A DNA stretch of 64,000 bases, from assembly GCA_002238505.1 (NCBI GenBank), contig MPMM01000015.1, positions 1-64,000 on the forward strand, given 5' to 3'. Positions 51,576-61,400 of the stretch are shown here, piece after piece. Under the pieces are notes generated by a model that saw only the letters and a program-made list of their open reading frames with translations, did no database searches and was not told the DNA's origin. The stretch is from SAR202 cluster bacterium bin22. GTDB lineage: Bacteria; Chloroflexota; Dehalococcoidia; Lucifugimonadales; UBA3495. A program made the translations under genes and the position numbers. Position 1 is the first letter of the stretch, and each line of letters starts with the position of its first letter.

Positions 51576-52343
51576 TTGAACGCCAATAGGTATGTTGACC
51601 GGATTGTACGCAAGTACGAAGTGAAGAAGGGGCCCGGAACGGCCGTGTACCAAGCAGGGGAGCGGCTCCGGGGCTTGATCCAGAGATGGTACGACACACG
51701 CCTGGTAAGAGTGCACAACTCCGGTTCTTTCGCCAAAGGCACATCAATCAAGGGCGGTACGGACCTTGACCTGTTCATATCCCTAAAACCCAGGTCGGGA
51801 AAGTCGTTGAAAAAGATGTTTGAGGGACTTCACCAGTACGCTCACTTGGAGGGGTTGAAGCCCCGCCGCCAAAATGTCTCGATTGGAGTGGAGGTGAACG
51901 GCGTAAAGGTGGACCTGGTGCCTGCTCGGAAGCATACCGGCAAGAGTGACCACAGCTTGTATCTCAGCAGACGGCAGGGATGGACCAGGACCAATGTGGA
52001 TAAGCATATTACGCTTATCAGAAGGTCCGGGAAAAGCGCAACTATCCGCGCCGCCAAGATATGGCGGTCAAACCGTGGCCTGCATTTGCCTTCGTTCTAT
52101 TTAGAGCTTGTGGTGATGCAGGCGCTTCGAGGGCGTGAACCTCAAGGCACTGCGGACGAGTTGAAGCGGGTGCTGGAGTTCCTGGCGGCCGACTTTCCCC
52201 GCGCCGAGTTTGTTGACCCGGCCAACAGCGCAAATATCATCTCTTCGGACCTGTCCCCAGACGAAAAACAGGAAATTGTCAGACAAGCCACGGCTTCACT
52301 CGGGAGGGTCCGGAATAGCCAGTGGGAGAGAGTGGTGTGGTGA
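51576..52343 (+). CDS. CD-NTase/OAS-like nucleotidyltransferase
   Basis: This encodes 255 residues from TTG 51576, with AGGTGG six bases upstream; an in-frame GTG at 51552 has none. The catalytic motif is VHNSGSFAKGTSIKGGTDLDLFISL (GS, then D-L-D), and the third Asp is in VNGVKVDLVPARK. A helical C-terminus follows (GLHLPSFYLELVVMQAL). It fits the OAS/CCA-adding/cGAS-DncV superfamily of 250-300 residues. In defence islands such enzymes make cyclic or linear oligonucleotide signals (CBASS). It precedes the DUF6602-like gene by 4 bases, which is the likely effector. Confidence 0.78.
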   Translation: MNANRYVDRIVRKYEVKKGPGTAVYQAGERLRGLIQRWYDTRLVRVHNSGSFAKGTSIKGGTDLDLFISLKPRSGKSLKKMFEGLHQYAHLEGLKPRRQNVSIGVEVNGVKVDLVPARKHTGKSDHSLYLSRRQGWTRTNVDKHITLIRRSGKSATIRAAKIWRSNRGLHLPSFYLELVVMQALRGREPQGTADELKRVLEFLAADFPRAEFVDPANSANIISSDLSPDEKQEIVRQATASLGRVRNSQWERVVW

Positions 52344-52347
52344 ATTC

Positions 52348-53112
52348 ATGAATAGGCCAGAAGGTGGCAACCAAATAGACCTGAACAGCCTGTTTCAGAG
52401 CACCCAGCAGCGGATGATTGCGGAGTTGACGGGGATAAGAGGAGCTGTGGATCACGTGGGAACCTTGGGTGATGAGACGGAATTGGCCTGGCTGGATTTT
52501 CTAGCCAGGGTTCTTCCCAACCGATACCGGGTGGCCAACGGATTCGTAGTAGATGCGGACGGGTGGAGGAGCGACCAGACGGATGTCATCGTGTTCGACA
52601 GGCAATACTCCCCGCCCCTTTTCATGGCGGGAAACGTCCAGTACATACCAGCGGAGGCCGTGTACGCGGTATTTGAGGTGAAGCAACGGATCGACAACAG
52701 AAACCTGCGGCTTGCCTGCGAAAAGGCCGCCTCCGTGAGGTTATTGAGGCGGACCAGCGCGATAATACCTTCAGCGGATGGCACGCTAGACCCAAAGCCA
52801 CCCCACAGAATCATCAGCGGAATCTTGGCGCTGTCGAACTCATACTCCAGTAACTTTGTAGAGGCGCTGAGGGGAATGATGGGGCAGGTTCTTGAAGACC
52901 GACAGCTTGACCTGGGATGCGCGCTTAAAGATGGTTCGTTCCTGGTCAAGTACAGGGCAGGGGAGGTCGAGAGCGTTGAATCTAGCCCCGCTTCGGCGTC
53001 TCTGGTCAGCTTTCTGTTCCGGTTGCTGGCGGGCCTGCAGGCTATCGGCACTGTACCTGCCATAGACTATTCGGCCTATGCTAGAGCGCTAGATATAAAC
53101 ACTGGCGAATGA
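52348..53112 (+). CDS. DUF6602-like nuclease-fold protein
   Basis: This encodes 254 residues. The segment QTDVIVFDRQYSPPLF, then YIPAEAVYAVFEVKQRIDNRNL (residues about 75-115), has Asp, then E-V-K in a strand, a PD-(D/E)XK layout, with GDETELAWLDFLARVLPNRYRVANGFVVDADG before it. This matches the DUF6602 domain pattern. The C-terminus contains SASLVSFLFRLLAGLQAI, a helix. The 4-base spacing to the nucleotidyltransferase gene makes the two a unit. It is perhaps a nuclease triggered by a nucleotide signal; this is inference. Confidence 0.75.
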   Translation: MNRPEGGNQIDLNSLFQSTQQRMIAELTGIRGAVDHVGTLGDETELAWLDFLARVLPNRYRVANGFVVDADGWRSDQTDVIVFDRQYSPPLFMAGNVQYIPAEAVYAVFEVKQRIDNRNLRLACEKAASVRLLRRTSAIIPSADGTLDPKPPHRIISGILALSNSYSSNFVEALRGMMGQVLEDRQLDLGCALKDGSFLVKYRAGEVESVESSPASASLVSFLFRLLAGLQAIGTVPAIDYSAYARALDINTGE

Positions 53113-53164
53113 CTCAGTGGCAATTATCTTGAGGTCCCTGTGTGTGTTCAGTTGAAGCTACCAA

Positions 53165-54403
53165 GTGCTGTTTGGTGCGAAACCGACCAATTGGAGGCAA
53201 CCCATTCGAAACATAGCTCAAGAAGGACCCCCGACCTTGGACTCTGGCCATATAGGCAATGGCCACGATGCTTCGAGTGACCTGCATCTGTACGATACCA
53301 TTCACAATCACCTCGTAGGCCTGGGATTCTCCAAGAACGGCAAGGGATACTACGTCGAAGGCGGTCTTACCAAGCAAAAGATCAGGGACCTACACTCGGC
53401 GCAGCGGAACGATATCCTTAAGCAACGACAATCTTTTGTCTCATCCCAAGGCCCGGCGCTGATCAAGCATTTCGCGACTGGTCGAGATGTAAATCCCGAT
53501 GCCATCGACCCAGAGATAGTTGAGGTCAAGTCGGAGTCGTTGGACTCCCGGCTGTTTCGATTCGCTAGTCTATTGTGGTCCGTTCCAGTGTCCCAAGGGT
53601 TTGGTCGGCGCCTCAGGTTCTTAGTTCGAGATCGACAGAACGGGAAGTTGATTGGTATCTTTGCCCTGGGAGATCCCGTATTCAACCTCTCCGCCCGGGA
53701 CAACTGGATTGGCTGGAATCACGAGGACCGCTGCGACCGGCTTGTCCACGTCATGGATGCCTATGTGGTGGGCGCCGTACCTCCTTATTCCCAGTTGATA
53801 GGCGGCAAACTCGTTGCGTCCCTGATGACGAGTCAAGAGGTAAAGAGAGCCTACGAAAGGAAATACCTGGGGAGTGAATCCGTCATTCGCAAGAAGAAGC
53901 ACCGTGCACGCCTGGTATTACTAACAACGACTTCCGCCTTGGGTAGGTCATCGATCTACAACCGCCTGTCGCTACCGAACGGCCCACACTTTCAGCGAAT
54001 AGGTACGACTAGAGGATTTGGCCATTTTCACTTGTCCGGGGAGATTTTCGAAGCATTGAGAGGGCACTTGGAGGCAACCGGCCATCCGTACGCTTCGGGG
54101 CACCGATTTGGAATGGGTCCCAATTGGAAACTGCGTGTTGCAAGGGCCGCTCTTGAAGATATAGGAGTTGATGGCAACTCGATTCTAAAGCACGGAATTG
54201 AACGGGAAGTCTACGCCATCCCATTAGCCAAGAATTGGCAGAAGATTCTGTTGGGAAGTAACAAAAACGTCCGCTCCCTCACCTCCCCCGCTTCGGAGAT
54301 AGCCGATTTCTGCATAAGCAGGTGGATGGTGCCTAGGGCAGGGCGCGACGATCGATACAGGAATTTCGATCCTGAAAGTATGATCCAATCCCTATTGGAT
54401 TAA
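53165..54403 (+). CDS. druA: DruA-like protein (DUF4338)
   Basis: This encodes up to 412 residues from a GTG at 53165; the true start may be later, since the first 35 residues look non-conserved. The DUF4338 blocks are strong: RLRFLVRDRQNGKLIGIFALGDPVFNLSARDNWIGW, then RLVHVMDAYVVGAVPPYSQLIGGKLVASLMTSQEV and YNRLSLPNG. The family defines DruA of the Druantia anti-phage system. It is followed by two large genes and a DruE-type helicase, all on the same strand. Confidence 0.88.
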   Translation: MLFGAKPTNWRQPIRNIAQEGPPTLDSGHIGNGHDASSDLHLYDTIHNHLVGLGFSKNGKGYYVEGGLTKQKIRDLHSAQRNDILKQRQSFVSSQGPALIKHFATGRDVNPDAIDPEIVEVKSESLDSRLFRFASLLWSVPVSQGFGRRLRFLVRDRQNGKLIGIFALGDPVFNLSARDNWIGWNHEDRCDRLVHVMDAYVVGAVPPYSQLIGGKLVASLMTSQEVKRAYERKYLGSESVIRKKKHRARLVLLTTTSALGRSSIYNRLSLPNGPHFQRIGTTRGFGHFHLSGEIFEALRGHLEATGHPYASGHRFGMGPNWKLRVARAALEDIGVDGNSILKHGIEREVYAIPLAKNWQKILLGSNKNVRSLTSPASEIADFCISRWMVPRAGRDDRYRNFDPESMIQSLLD

Positions 54404-54417
54404 GGGCCTGGTGTGCC

Positions 54418-57393
54418 ATGGTGATAGGAAGAAACTTGCGGGAATGGCAAGCGCGTTTGGCAGCGCACTTCACGGAGTTAAGAGAGAGCCGGGTGATGGC
54501 CGGCCTGGGCCAGCCCGTGTTCGGTCTTGAACATGGGCTCGACCCTTCGGAAATTCAAGACCTTGAGAGAACAGTGCATGCCGAAATCCGTTATCGTCGG
54601 CCATCCCGGTCTCATTCGTTGGTCTGGGTCGTGTATTCGTCCGAACTGGGTTATCGTTACTCAGGGGATGAATACTGGCAAACTTTTGAGCAGGAGACGC
54701 CAGGCTGGGTCCAGAACGGCGACCGGTACGCTCTTCGGAACTTCTTTCGACTTTTCCAAAGAGATTACGGCGGTGCGGAGCCGTCAGGCGCGTGGGCAGC
54801 GCACTTTTCAATAATCTGCTGGCCGATAACCCATGCGATCCTCCCAAGGGACTTGCAACTGCAATTAGCTCGCACCCTCTATGAATTGAGATACCGGTTC
54901 TCCAGAGACATTCTTGAATCTACAGAAGCTCTTGGGGAACTAATAGCGGCGAAAAGTTGGGACGCTACGTCCCGATTTCAAAACTTCGTCCAGGAAAAGG
55001 ATCTTGTCGGCCAAATCGCCGCCGCACTTCTTTTGCAGGATGAACTTGGGACCAGCAATCTGATACACCCTAAAACTCTTGAGCGTATAAGCGAGGATGT
55101 GGACCGGCAGCGGCAGGCGCGGGAATGGTTGCGGAGCGCGCGCCAGTCCGCGGGCGAACGAGTGAGAACCCGTAGCATAGGTCTCCCGAGCCGGAACGCA
55201 CCTGTGGACATTTCCAGTCCGTTGGACCGAGCCCGAGCCGAGGTGACAGATCTTGGAATAGAGCCCCGGCTCATTCTTCGGCCCAAGGATTCTTTTGAAG
55301 ACACCTGGGATGTATCGTTGGAGATTCCTGACTTATCCCATCTGCCTTTGCGGTTTCCTCAAACTGCGGAGGCACTATCGGCATCACGTTGCATTGTTGC
55401 GGGATCCTCTGGACGCCCACTCGCGCGAGGACGATTGCTGCATGGGTCGCCGCAGCGGGTCACGCTTCATCATTGGCCAAGGTGGGACGAGGTATTGCTG
55501 CAGTTTGAACGGAGTGATCCGCATCTGGAATTCCTGCTCCGTACCGAATGCCTTCTCCGCCCAGGACCGAAACGCTTGTTTAGAATCGCCTCCGATGGAT
55601 TGGCATACGAATGCCGGAGCCTCCGTGTGCGACCTGGCGAGAAATACATCCTGGTTGGCACAACGGGCCCGATGCCGTCAGACCAACATGTCACCGCGCT
55701 TGAGCTAAATTGTGAAGGCGTATACGGCTTGATGCTGCATTTACCGGAATCTCTCACTTTGGATTGGGAAGAAACGATTCGCCAACTCGGGCTCGAACAG
55801 TCGAGGACCGTTGAAGTGTGGCCGGCCGGGTTAGCCCCTGTGGCATGGGATGGGGACGGATACGGGGAATGGCTCGAAACGGAGACCCCCTGTCTGGGAA
55901 TTCTCTCAGACCATCCCTTGGCCTCTCTTAACGTGTCGATCGACACGGACTCAAACGGCGTTTTCGAGTTGGCGTCTGTGGATTCTGGGGAACCGGTGTT
56001 TCTTGAACTACCTCAAATGCCTGTGGGCGAACATAGGATGCATATTTCCGCCCAAAATAAGGCGGGAGGGAACTTGGGAAGACTTGGAGAGATGGACGTT
56101 GTCATCCGCATCCTCGAAGAGCATCCGCAATCACAGGTAATCAGCCCCATCGGTCCACTTTCTCTGCAGATGGAGCCGCCATCACCCACCCTTGAGCAGC
56201 TATGGGAAGGACAGGTTGACCTATCACTTCAGGGTCCTGACGGTCACAGATCGGAGATTAACGTCGCGTTCTCCGGAGCAAATGATGAGACCCCAGCATT
56301 TAGTCAGCCCCTCCCTCCTATTCCTCTGCCATTCCAGTCGGATGACTGGAGGCACCATTTTAATGCGCACTTCCAATCCGGTACTGAGGCCCAGGACGCT
56401 TACGACTTAGCTAGGGTTTGCACAATCGATTTCGCCGCAGGCGACCTGGGAGAGTTCAGGCTCAGTTTTGAAAGGGCATTCACACCTTTAAGATGGGCAG
56501 TGAGGCGCCGCCGAAATGGCTATTTCGTGCAATTGATCGACGACAGAGGGGATCCTGAACCACCTGGTATCACCCGCTGGTCCTTTGAGAAGCCGTGCGT
56601 TGAAGAGCCACTTGCCTGGGACTCCGATTTTCAAGGACAGGAATCCGGCGGATTATTGGTTGCCGGGGCCGATAGGTTAATCTCGGCAATCATCGTACCG
56701 CCGGCGTCGAACAGAATCAGACTGGAAGACCTGCGCCTTGAACCAAGCATAGAGCGATATGAGCGCTCAATGGATTCTGCAGTGGGGTTGGTCGGCATTC
56801 TGGAACTTTGGGGCAAGGCCAGGCTGACGGGAGACTTGCTATCGGCGATACGACAGAGAAGTGTGTTGCGAGGACTGCTTGACGAACTATTTCGCGTGCT
56901 TTGCGGGGAACGGTGGGCTAGAGTTGAACGCCAAACCGTGCCCAAGGGGACCCCTGATGCCCTTCGAGCATTGTCCGATGCCGTATCGCAGCGCCGGGAG
57001 GAGATAGGTTTAGGAACCTCGCTCTTTCAAAACGCAGAACAATTCGCCACGTCCACCTGCGAAGAGCGTGTCGGAGTACTGTCTTCGCTAGTCGCCCAAT
57101 ACCGCATCTTGAGTCCATATTCCAACCGTATGATTACCCCTACTGCCGGAGGGTTTTCCAAGCACCCTGATGATCCTGAATGGCTCGCGGAGTTCGCGTT
57201 GAGACTTTCAACTGACCCAGGAAACGTGAAAGATTGGGCGGGCGAAAACCTGGTGCCAGGGCTGACCCGCCTTTACGAAACGCCAACCATTGCAAAGGCC
57301 GCCCGGTACCTGGTACTGGTTACTGATTGCTACGTTCAAGTTGATGGTAAACTCGGAGGTCAGGGGCCCTATGATGGCTGGAGATGGGAATGA
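54418..57393 (+). CDS. Druantia-associated 991-aa protein
   Basis: This encodes 991 residues with no TM segment. The N-terminus (residues 1-180: VWVVYSSELGYRYSGDEYWQTFEQETPGW, HFSIICWPITHAILPRDLQLQLARTLYEL) is distinctive. The middle (about 280-640) is beta-rich, with Ig-like alternating strands (VFELASVDSGEPVFLELPQMPVGEHRMHI). In the Druantia type I layout, DruB and DruC lie here. The length suggests a B+C-like fusion or a variant; I cannot confirm either without a profile search. It starts 14 bases after druA and overlaps the next gene by about 10. Confidence 0.7.
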   Translation: MVIGRNLREWQARLAAHFTELRESRVMAGLGQPVFGLEHGLDPSEIQDLERTVHAEIRYRRPSRSHSLVWVVYSSELGYRYSGDEYWQTFEQETPGWVQNGDRYALRNFFRLFQRDYGGAEPSGAWAAHFSIICWPITHAILPRDLQLQLARTLYELRYRFSRDILESTEALGELIAAKSWDATSRFQNFVQEKDLVGQIAAALLLQDELGTSNLIHPKTLERISEDVDRQRQAREWLRSARQSAGERVRTRSIGLPSRNAPVDISSPLDRARAEVTDLGIEPRLILRPKDSFEDTWDVSLEIPDLSHLPLRFPQTAEALSASRCIVAGSSGRPLARGRLLHGSPQRVTLHHWPRWDEVLLQFERSDPHLEFLLRTECLLRPGPKRLFRIASDGLAYECRSLRVRPGEKYILVGTTGPMPSDQHVTALELNCEGVYGLMLHLPESLTLDWEETIRQLGLEQSRTVEVWPAGLAPVAWDGDGYGEWLETETPCLGILSDHPLASLNVSIDTDSNGVFELASVDSGEPVFLELPQMPVGEHRMHISAQNKAGGNLGRLGEMDVVIRILEEHPQSQVISPIGPLSLQMEPPSPTLEQLWEGQVDLSLQGPDGHRSEINVAFSGANDETPAFSQPLPPIPLPFQSDDWRHHFNAHFQSGTEAQDAYDLARVCTIDFAAGDLGEFRLSFERAFTPLRWAVRRRRNGYFVQLIDDRGDPEPPGITRWSFEKPCVEEPLAWDSDFQGQESGGLLVAGADRLISAIIVPPASNRIRLEDLRLEPSIERYERSMDSAVGLVGILELWGKARLTGDLLSAIRQRSVLRGLLDELFRVLCGERWARVERQTVPKGTPDALRALSDAVSQRREEIGLGTSLFQNAEQFATSTCEERVGVLSSLVAQYRILSPYSNRMITPTAGGFSKHPDDPEWLAEFALRLSTDPGNVKDWAGENLVPGLTRLYETPTIAKAARYLVLVTDCYVQVDGKLGGQGPYDGWRWE

Positions 57394-58454
57394 GACAGTT
57401 GACGAGGACGGAAGTCCACTTGCGTGGGATCGCGCAGTTGCGACTTGACCCAAACACCCTGGACCTTACCTCGGTCGAAGCGATAGCCGCGGCCCTTCGG
57501 CGATCCGCTCGTTTCTTGTGCCCATGCGCATCGGCGACCCTGGTGCGCGCGGTCGTTGAGCCAATGAAGGGATTGGTAGAGGAGATTGACGCATTCAGGG
57601 AGTCGGTTTGGGACACTCTTGAGGCCATGATCGCCCACGGCGACTTCCTCGAACACTGTGACATCGAAGGGTCGTCAAATGCCACACTGGTCTACGGAGC
57701 CCCTCTTGGTTTTGTTGCGCGAAACAGCGGCGCAGTAATCCTCTTGGGAGTCTCATCGAATCAGTTGTCTTCGCTCCCCAGTGATCTCGCTGACCGGGTC
57801 GAGTATGTGAAACACTTGCGGCGCCTCAAGCCATTACCGAATGAGGATTTGAGCGTGGTTCTTCCTCAACTGGGTCTGAGAGCGGTCAGCTACCTTGGCT
57901 GGCTGCAATCGCCTGGAGATGAGGCTCCGGACCAGCATATTTCAAGATTGAACCGACTCCTCGATGCCGGGCCGGCTTCGGGGGCGGTGCCAGGTTTGTC
58001 TATATTAGACCCAGAACAATCTGTCCGTTATTACCGGGGAAGATGGAGAGAAGTCCGCGCCGACTCAGGAAGATTCGTGGCCAGACGTGATCAGGCCTAC
58101 GGATCTAACCTTTGGTGTTACGTCGAATTGATCAGCGGCGAACCCCAGAAGTTACTCGATTTTCCATTGGCGAGCAGCCGATGGCGTGGGTGCGACGAGG
58201 CCTGGCGCCTCCAAATGGCTATCGACGCTCAACGCGGGAACCCTCAACGGTTCAGGTTGCTACCTGGTACGGAAGCCGGTACAGTGATTCAGTTTTTCTC
58301 GCCTGTCCCGGCGTGGGCACAGCGTCGTTGGGACGCCGTGGGAGAACCGACCACAAACCAAGGATGTCTTTTTGCCTACCGGTTAGCTGAGAGTGAAGTG
58401 GCCGAAGAGTTGCGTTTCGCTCGGGGAACGCTTTGGCTTGAAGAGCTTGAGTAG
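57384..58454 (+). CDS. Druantia-associated 356-aa protein
   Basis: This encodes 356 residues from ATG 57384 or ATG 57390 (354 residues, GGAGATGGGA before it, ATGA overlap with the previous stop). The sequence has a helical N-terminus (IAAALRRSARFLCPCASATLVRAVVEPMKGL), FLEHCDIEGSSNATLVYGAPLGFVAR in the middle, and LLPGTEAGTVIQFFSPVPAWAQRRWDAVGEP near the end. Its size and place match DruD of type I Druantia, but the identity is inferred from context only. The druE-like gene starts 31 bases later. Confidence 0.7.
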   Translation: MGMRQLTRTEVHLRGIAQLRLDPNTLDLTSVEAIAAALRRSARFLCPCASATLVRAVVEPMKGLVEEIDAFRESVWDTLEAMIAHGDFLEHCDIEGSSNATLVYGAPLGFVARNSGAVILLGVSSNQLSSLPSDLADRVEYVKHLRRLKPLPNEDLSVVLPQLGLRAVSYLGWLQSPGDEAPDQHISRLNRLLDAGPASGAVPGLSILDPEQSVRYYRGRWREVRADSGRFVARRDQAYGSNLWCYVELISGEPQKLLDFPLASSRWRGCDEAWRLQMAIDAQRGNPQRFRLLPGTEAGTVIQFFSPVPAWAQRRWDAVGEPTTNQGCLFAYRLAESEVAEELRFARGTLWLEELE

Positions 58455-58485
58455 CAGTGTGAACATGGTGGAGTCGAGAACTTTA

Positions 58486-61400
58486 TGGCATTAACAATTG
58501 GAGAAACCGTCCAAGAGCTGCAAGGCTCTCTCCGTGATTACATAGAGGCCACTTACCATGTAAGCGACCCCACGCTGGTCGCGCAGCGGCAGCATATCCT
58601 ACAGGCGCCCGGTGTGATTCACCAGCGCCCGTACCTGGAAAGCACTCCGCGTTATCGGCCCGGGCCCCCTTTCAAGAACCTGGGTCTCGATGCCGCCGCT
58701 CTGGAAGTTTTCTCGGGCGTCTCAAGGGTTGAGGAAGGCGAGAGCTTGCTCATTCATGACCCCCCCTATCAGCATCAAGCCGAAGCCACCAAGCTTTCCC
58801 TGGTTGAAGGTCGGAGCCTCGTCGTTATGACGGGGACAGGCTCAGGAAAGACCGAGTGTTTCCTTTTGCCGATACTTGGCAAGCTCGCCGTCGAAGCTGA
58901 AAGGAAGAAGAAGGCGTTCGGGGAAACCGCCGCCGTGCGAGCGATGGTTCTTTACCCCATGAACGCCCTGGTAAACGACCAACTTGGAAGGCTCCGACTG
59001 CTGTTCGCAGACCCGAGGATTAGTGAAAAATTCATGGGATGGTCCGGGCGGCCTGCCCGGTTTGCCCGTTACACGAGCCGAACCTTATATCCAGGAGTTC
59101 GAGACCAGAGGAAGGACCAATCAAAACTGTCCCCAATCAGAGATTATTACGTGAGCAATCTGGAACTGGCACAGGACCCCAGTTCTCCCGGCCACGCAGA
59201 AGCAAAGACGCTCGTTGGCGAGTTAAAGAGGCGGGGCAAGTGGCCCGCCAAGCCAGACCTAATTGGCTGGTACGGCAAGAGCGGGACGAGATGGCGAGAC
59301 CGAACGACTGGAGAATTCACGAGATGCGTGACTCTTCCAGAGGACCCCGAACTGATCACTCGGCATGAAGTACAGGAGGCCCCCCCTGACATCTTGGTGA
59401 CCAACTACTCAATGCTTGAGTACATGTTGATGCGACCGCTGGAAAGGCCGATCTTTGACAAAACCAGGGAATGGCTACAAGCGAATCCGGAGGAACGATT
59501 TCTGCTAGTTATCGATGAAGCCCATCTCTATCGGGGAGCGGCAGGGGCCGAAGTGGCTATGCTCATCCGGCGCCTTCGCACTCGCCTGGGAATCCCCCCC
59601 GAGCGGCTCCAGGTGATTTGCACGAGCGCCAGTATGAAGGACCCGGCATACGCTGTGGAGTTCGCGGCCCAACTTACAGGGAAAGATCCCGCTGACTTCA
59701 GCCAAGTTCAGGGGGATTTGTTACTTCGTTCAGGGGCAGGCAAAGGAACTGCTGAAGATGCGCTTTCTCTTGACGCCATCGATCTTGACTCCTTTTACGA
59801 GTCCGAAGCGGACGATGCCAGGCTGGCGCATGTCGAAGAATTCCTGCAATATCGTGGGGTTGTTCCCCCTTGGAATCTGAATCGGTCCCTCCATGAAGCA
59901 TTGGAATCGTTCCCACCCATGGTGAATCTCATCAACATGACCATGGAAGAGGCGCGGCCGGTCGCCGATTTGGGCGACGAGTTATTCGAAGGGGTACCGT
60001 CGGATGTTGCCGCCCGCGCTACCACAACGTTGATTGCCCTTGGCAGCACTGCGAGGCTTGACTCAACTCAACCAGGTCTGATGCCCTGTAGGGTCCACTC
60101 CTTCTACAGGGGGCTTCCGGGCCTGTGGGTATGCATGGACTCTCAATGTACGGAGTTGTCTCCAGAGCAACGGGGAGGACCTTCCGGCAAGCTGTTCGGG
60201 CAACCCCGGGACCTATGTGAGTGCGGAGCGAGGGTGCTGGAACTCTACACTTGCCGGAATTGTGGCACAGCCTACGCAAGAGCCTACACTAACGACGTTG
60301 AGGAACCTGACTTCCTTTGGGCGGAGCCCGGTGGTGCCCTAAGGACACTGGCTGGACTGTTTGAGGAACTGGAGCCAGTAGATTTACTTCTCGAAGAGCC
60401 GGTCTTCACTGACAGAGTCGAGCCTGCCGAGTACGACTTAATCACCGGTCGGCTGAACCCGTTCGTGCTGGGTGACCGAGTTCGTCAAGTATATCTTCGG
60501 GCTAACCGTGCGAATCTTGCCGATGCTGACGGAGAGCCCAACGCCGCGAGTGGAGGAGAATTCAGACCCTGTGCTGTATGCGGTGAAAGCGCCGCCTACG
60601 GGCGGTCGTCGGTCCAGGACCATCAGACCAAGGGGGACCAGCCTTTTCAAGCATTGATCACGAAGCAGATTCAGGTGCAACCCCCTGGCCAAGTACCCAC
60701 GACGAGACTGGCTCCCTTGAGGGGGAGAAAGGTCCTTATATTCTCGGATTCAAGGCAGATGGCGGCTAGGCTTGCCCCCAACATACAGACGTACTCCACT
60801 CAAGATGCCCTCAGGCCCTTGGTGGTTTCAGGTTATTCGCGCTTGGTGGCAGTCCCGGCTATAGCCAGTCTCCTATCGCTTGAGGACCTTTATCTGGGGG
60901 TATTGATCGCCGCCAAGATATTGGGTGTCAGGCTTCGCCCCGAGTTGAGAGCGGGAGAAACTTTCCAGGATGAAAACCTTATAGAGCAAGCAGTAAACAG
61001 CGGAGAAATTGAGAGCGACACAACTCTGTTGCAACTTCTTGTGAGCCTTAGTAGGTCCGCTCCTCCGGAGTCCTTGCTTCGAGCCATCATGAAAACTTTG
61101 GGCGACCGCTACTATGGCTTGGAAGCCCTCGCCTTGGCTTCGTTTATTGAGCGCTCTGACCATACTTCAAAGATCAAGTCTCTACCGGACATACCGGATT
61201 ATGCGCAGTCAGATCACGAAAAAGTTGCGCTTGTGCGGGCGTGGTTTCGGTGTTGGGCCCGTCCTGGAATTTGGCTGAGCCGTATGCCGGCAGCATGGCA
61301 GAACAGGGAGGTTCGCTCTCATTCGGGAAAGTTCCGGGATATGGGCAGGCTCCTCAGGGATAGAAACTCGGTGGCTCTGTTCGAAAAAGAATGGCTCCCA

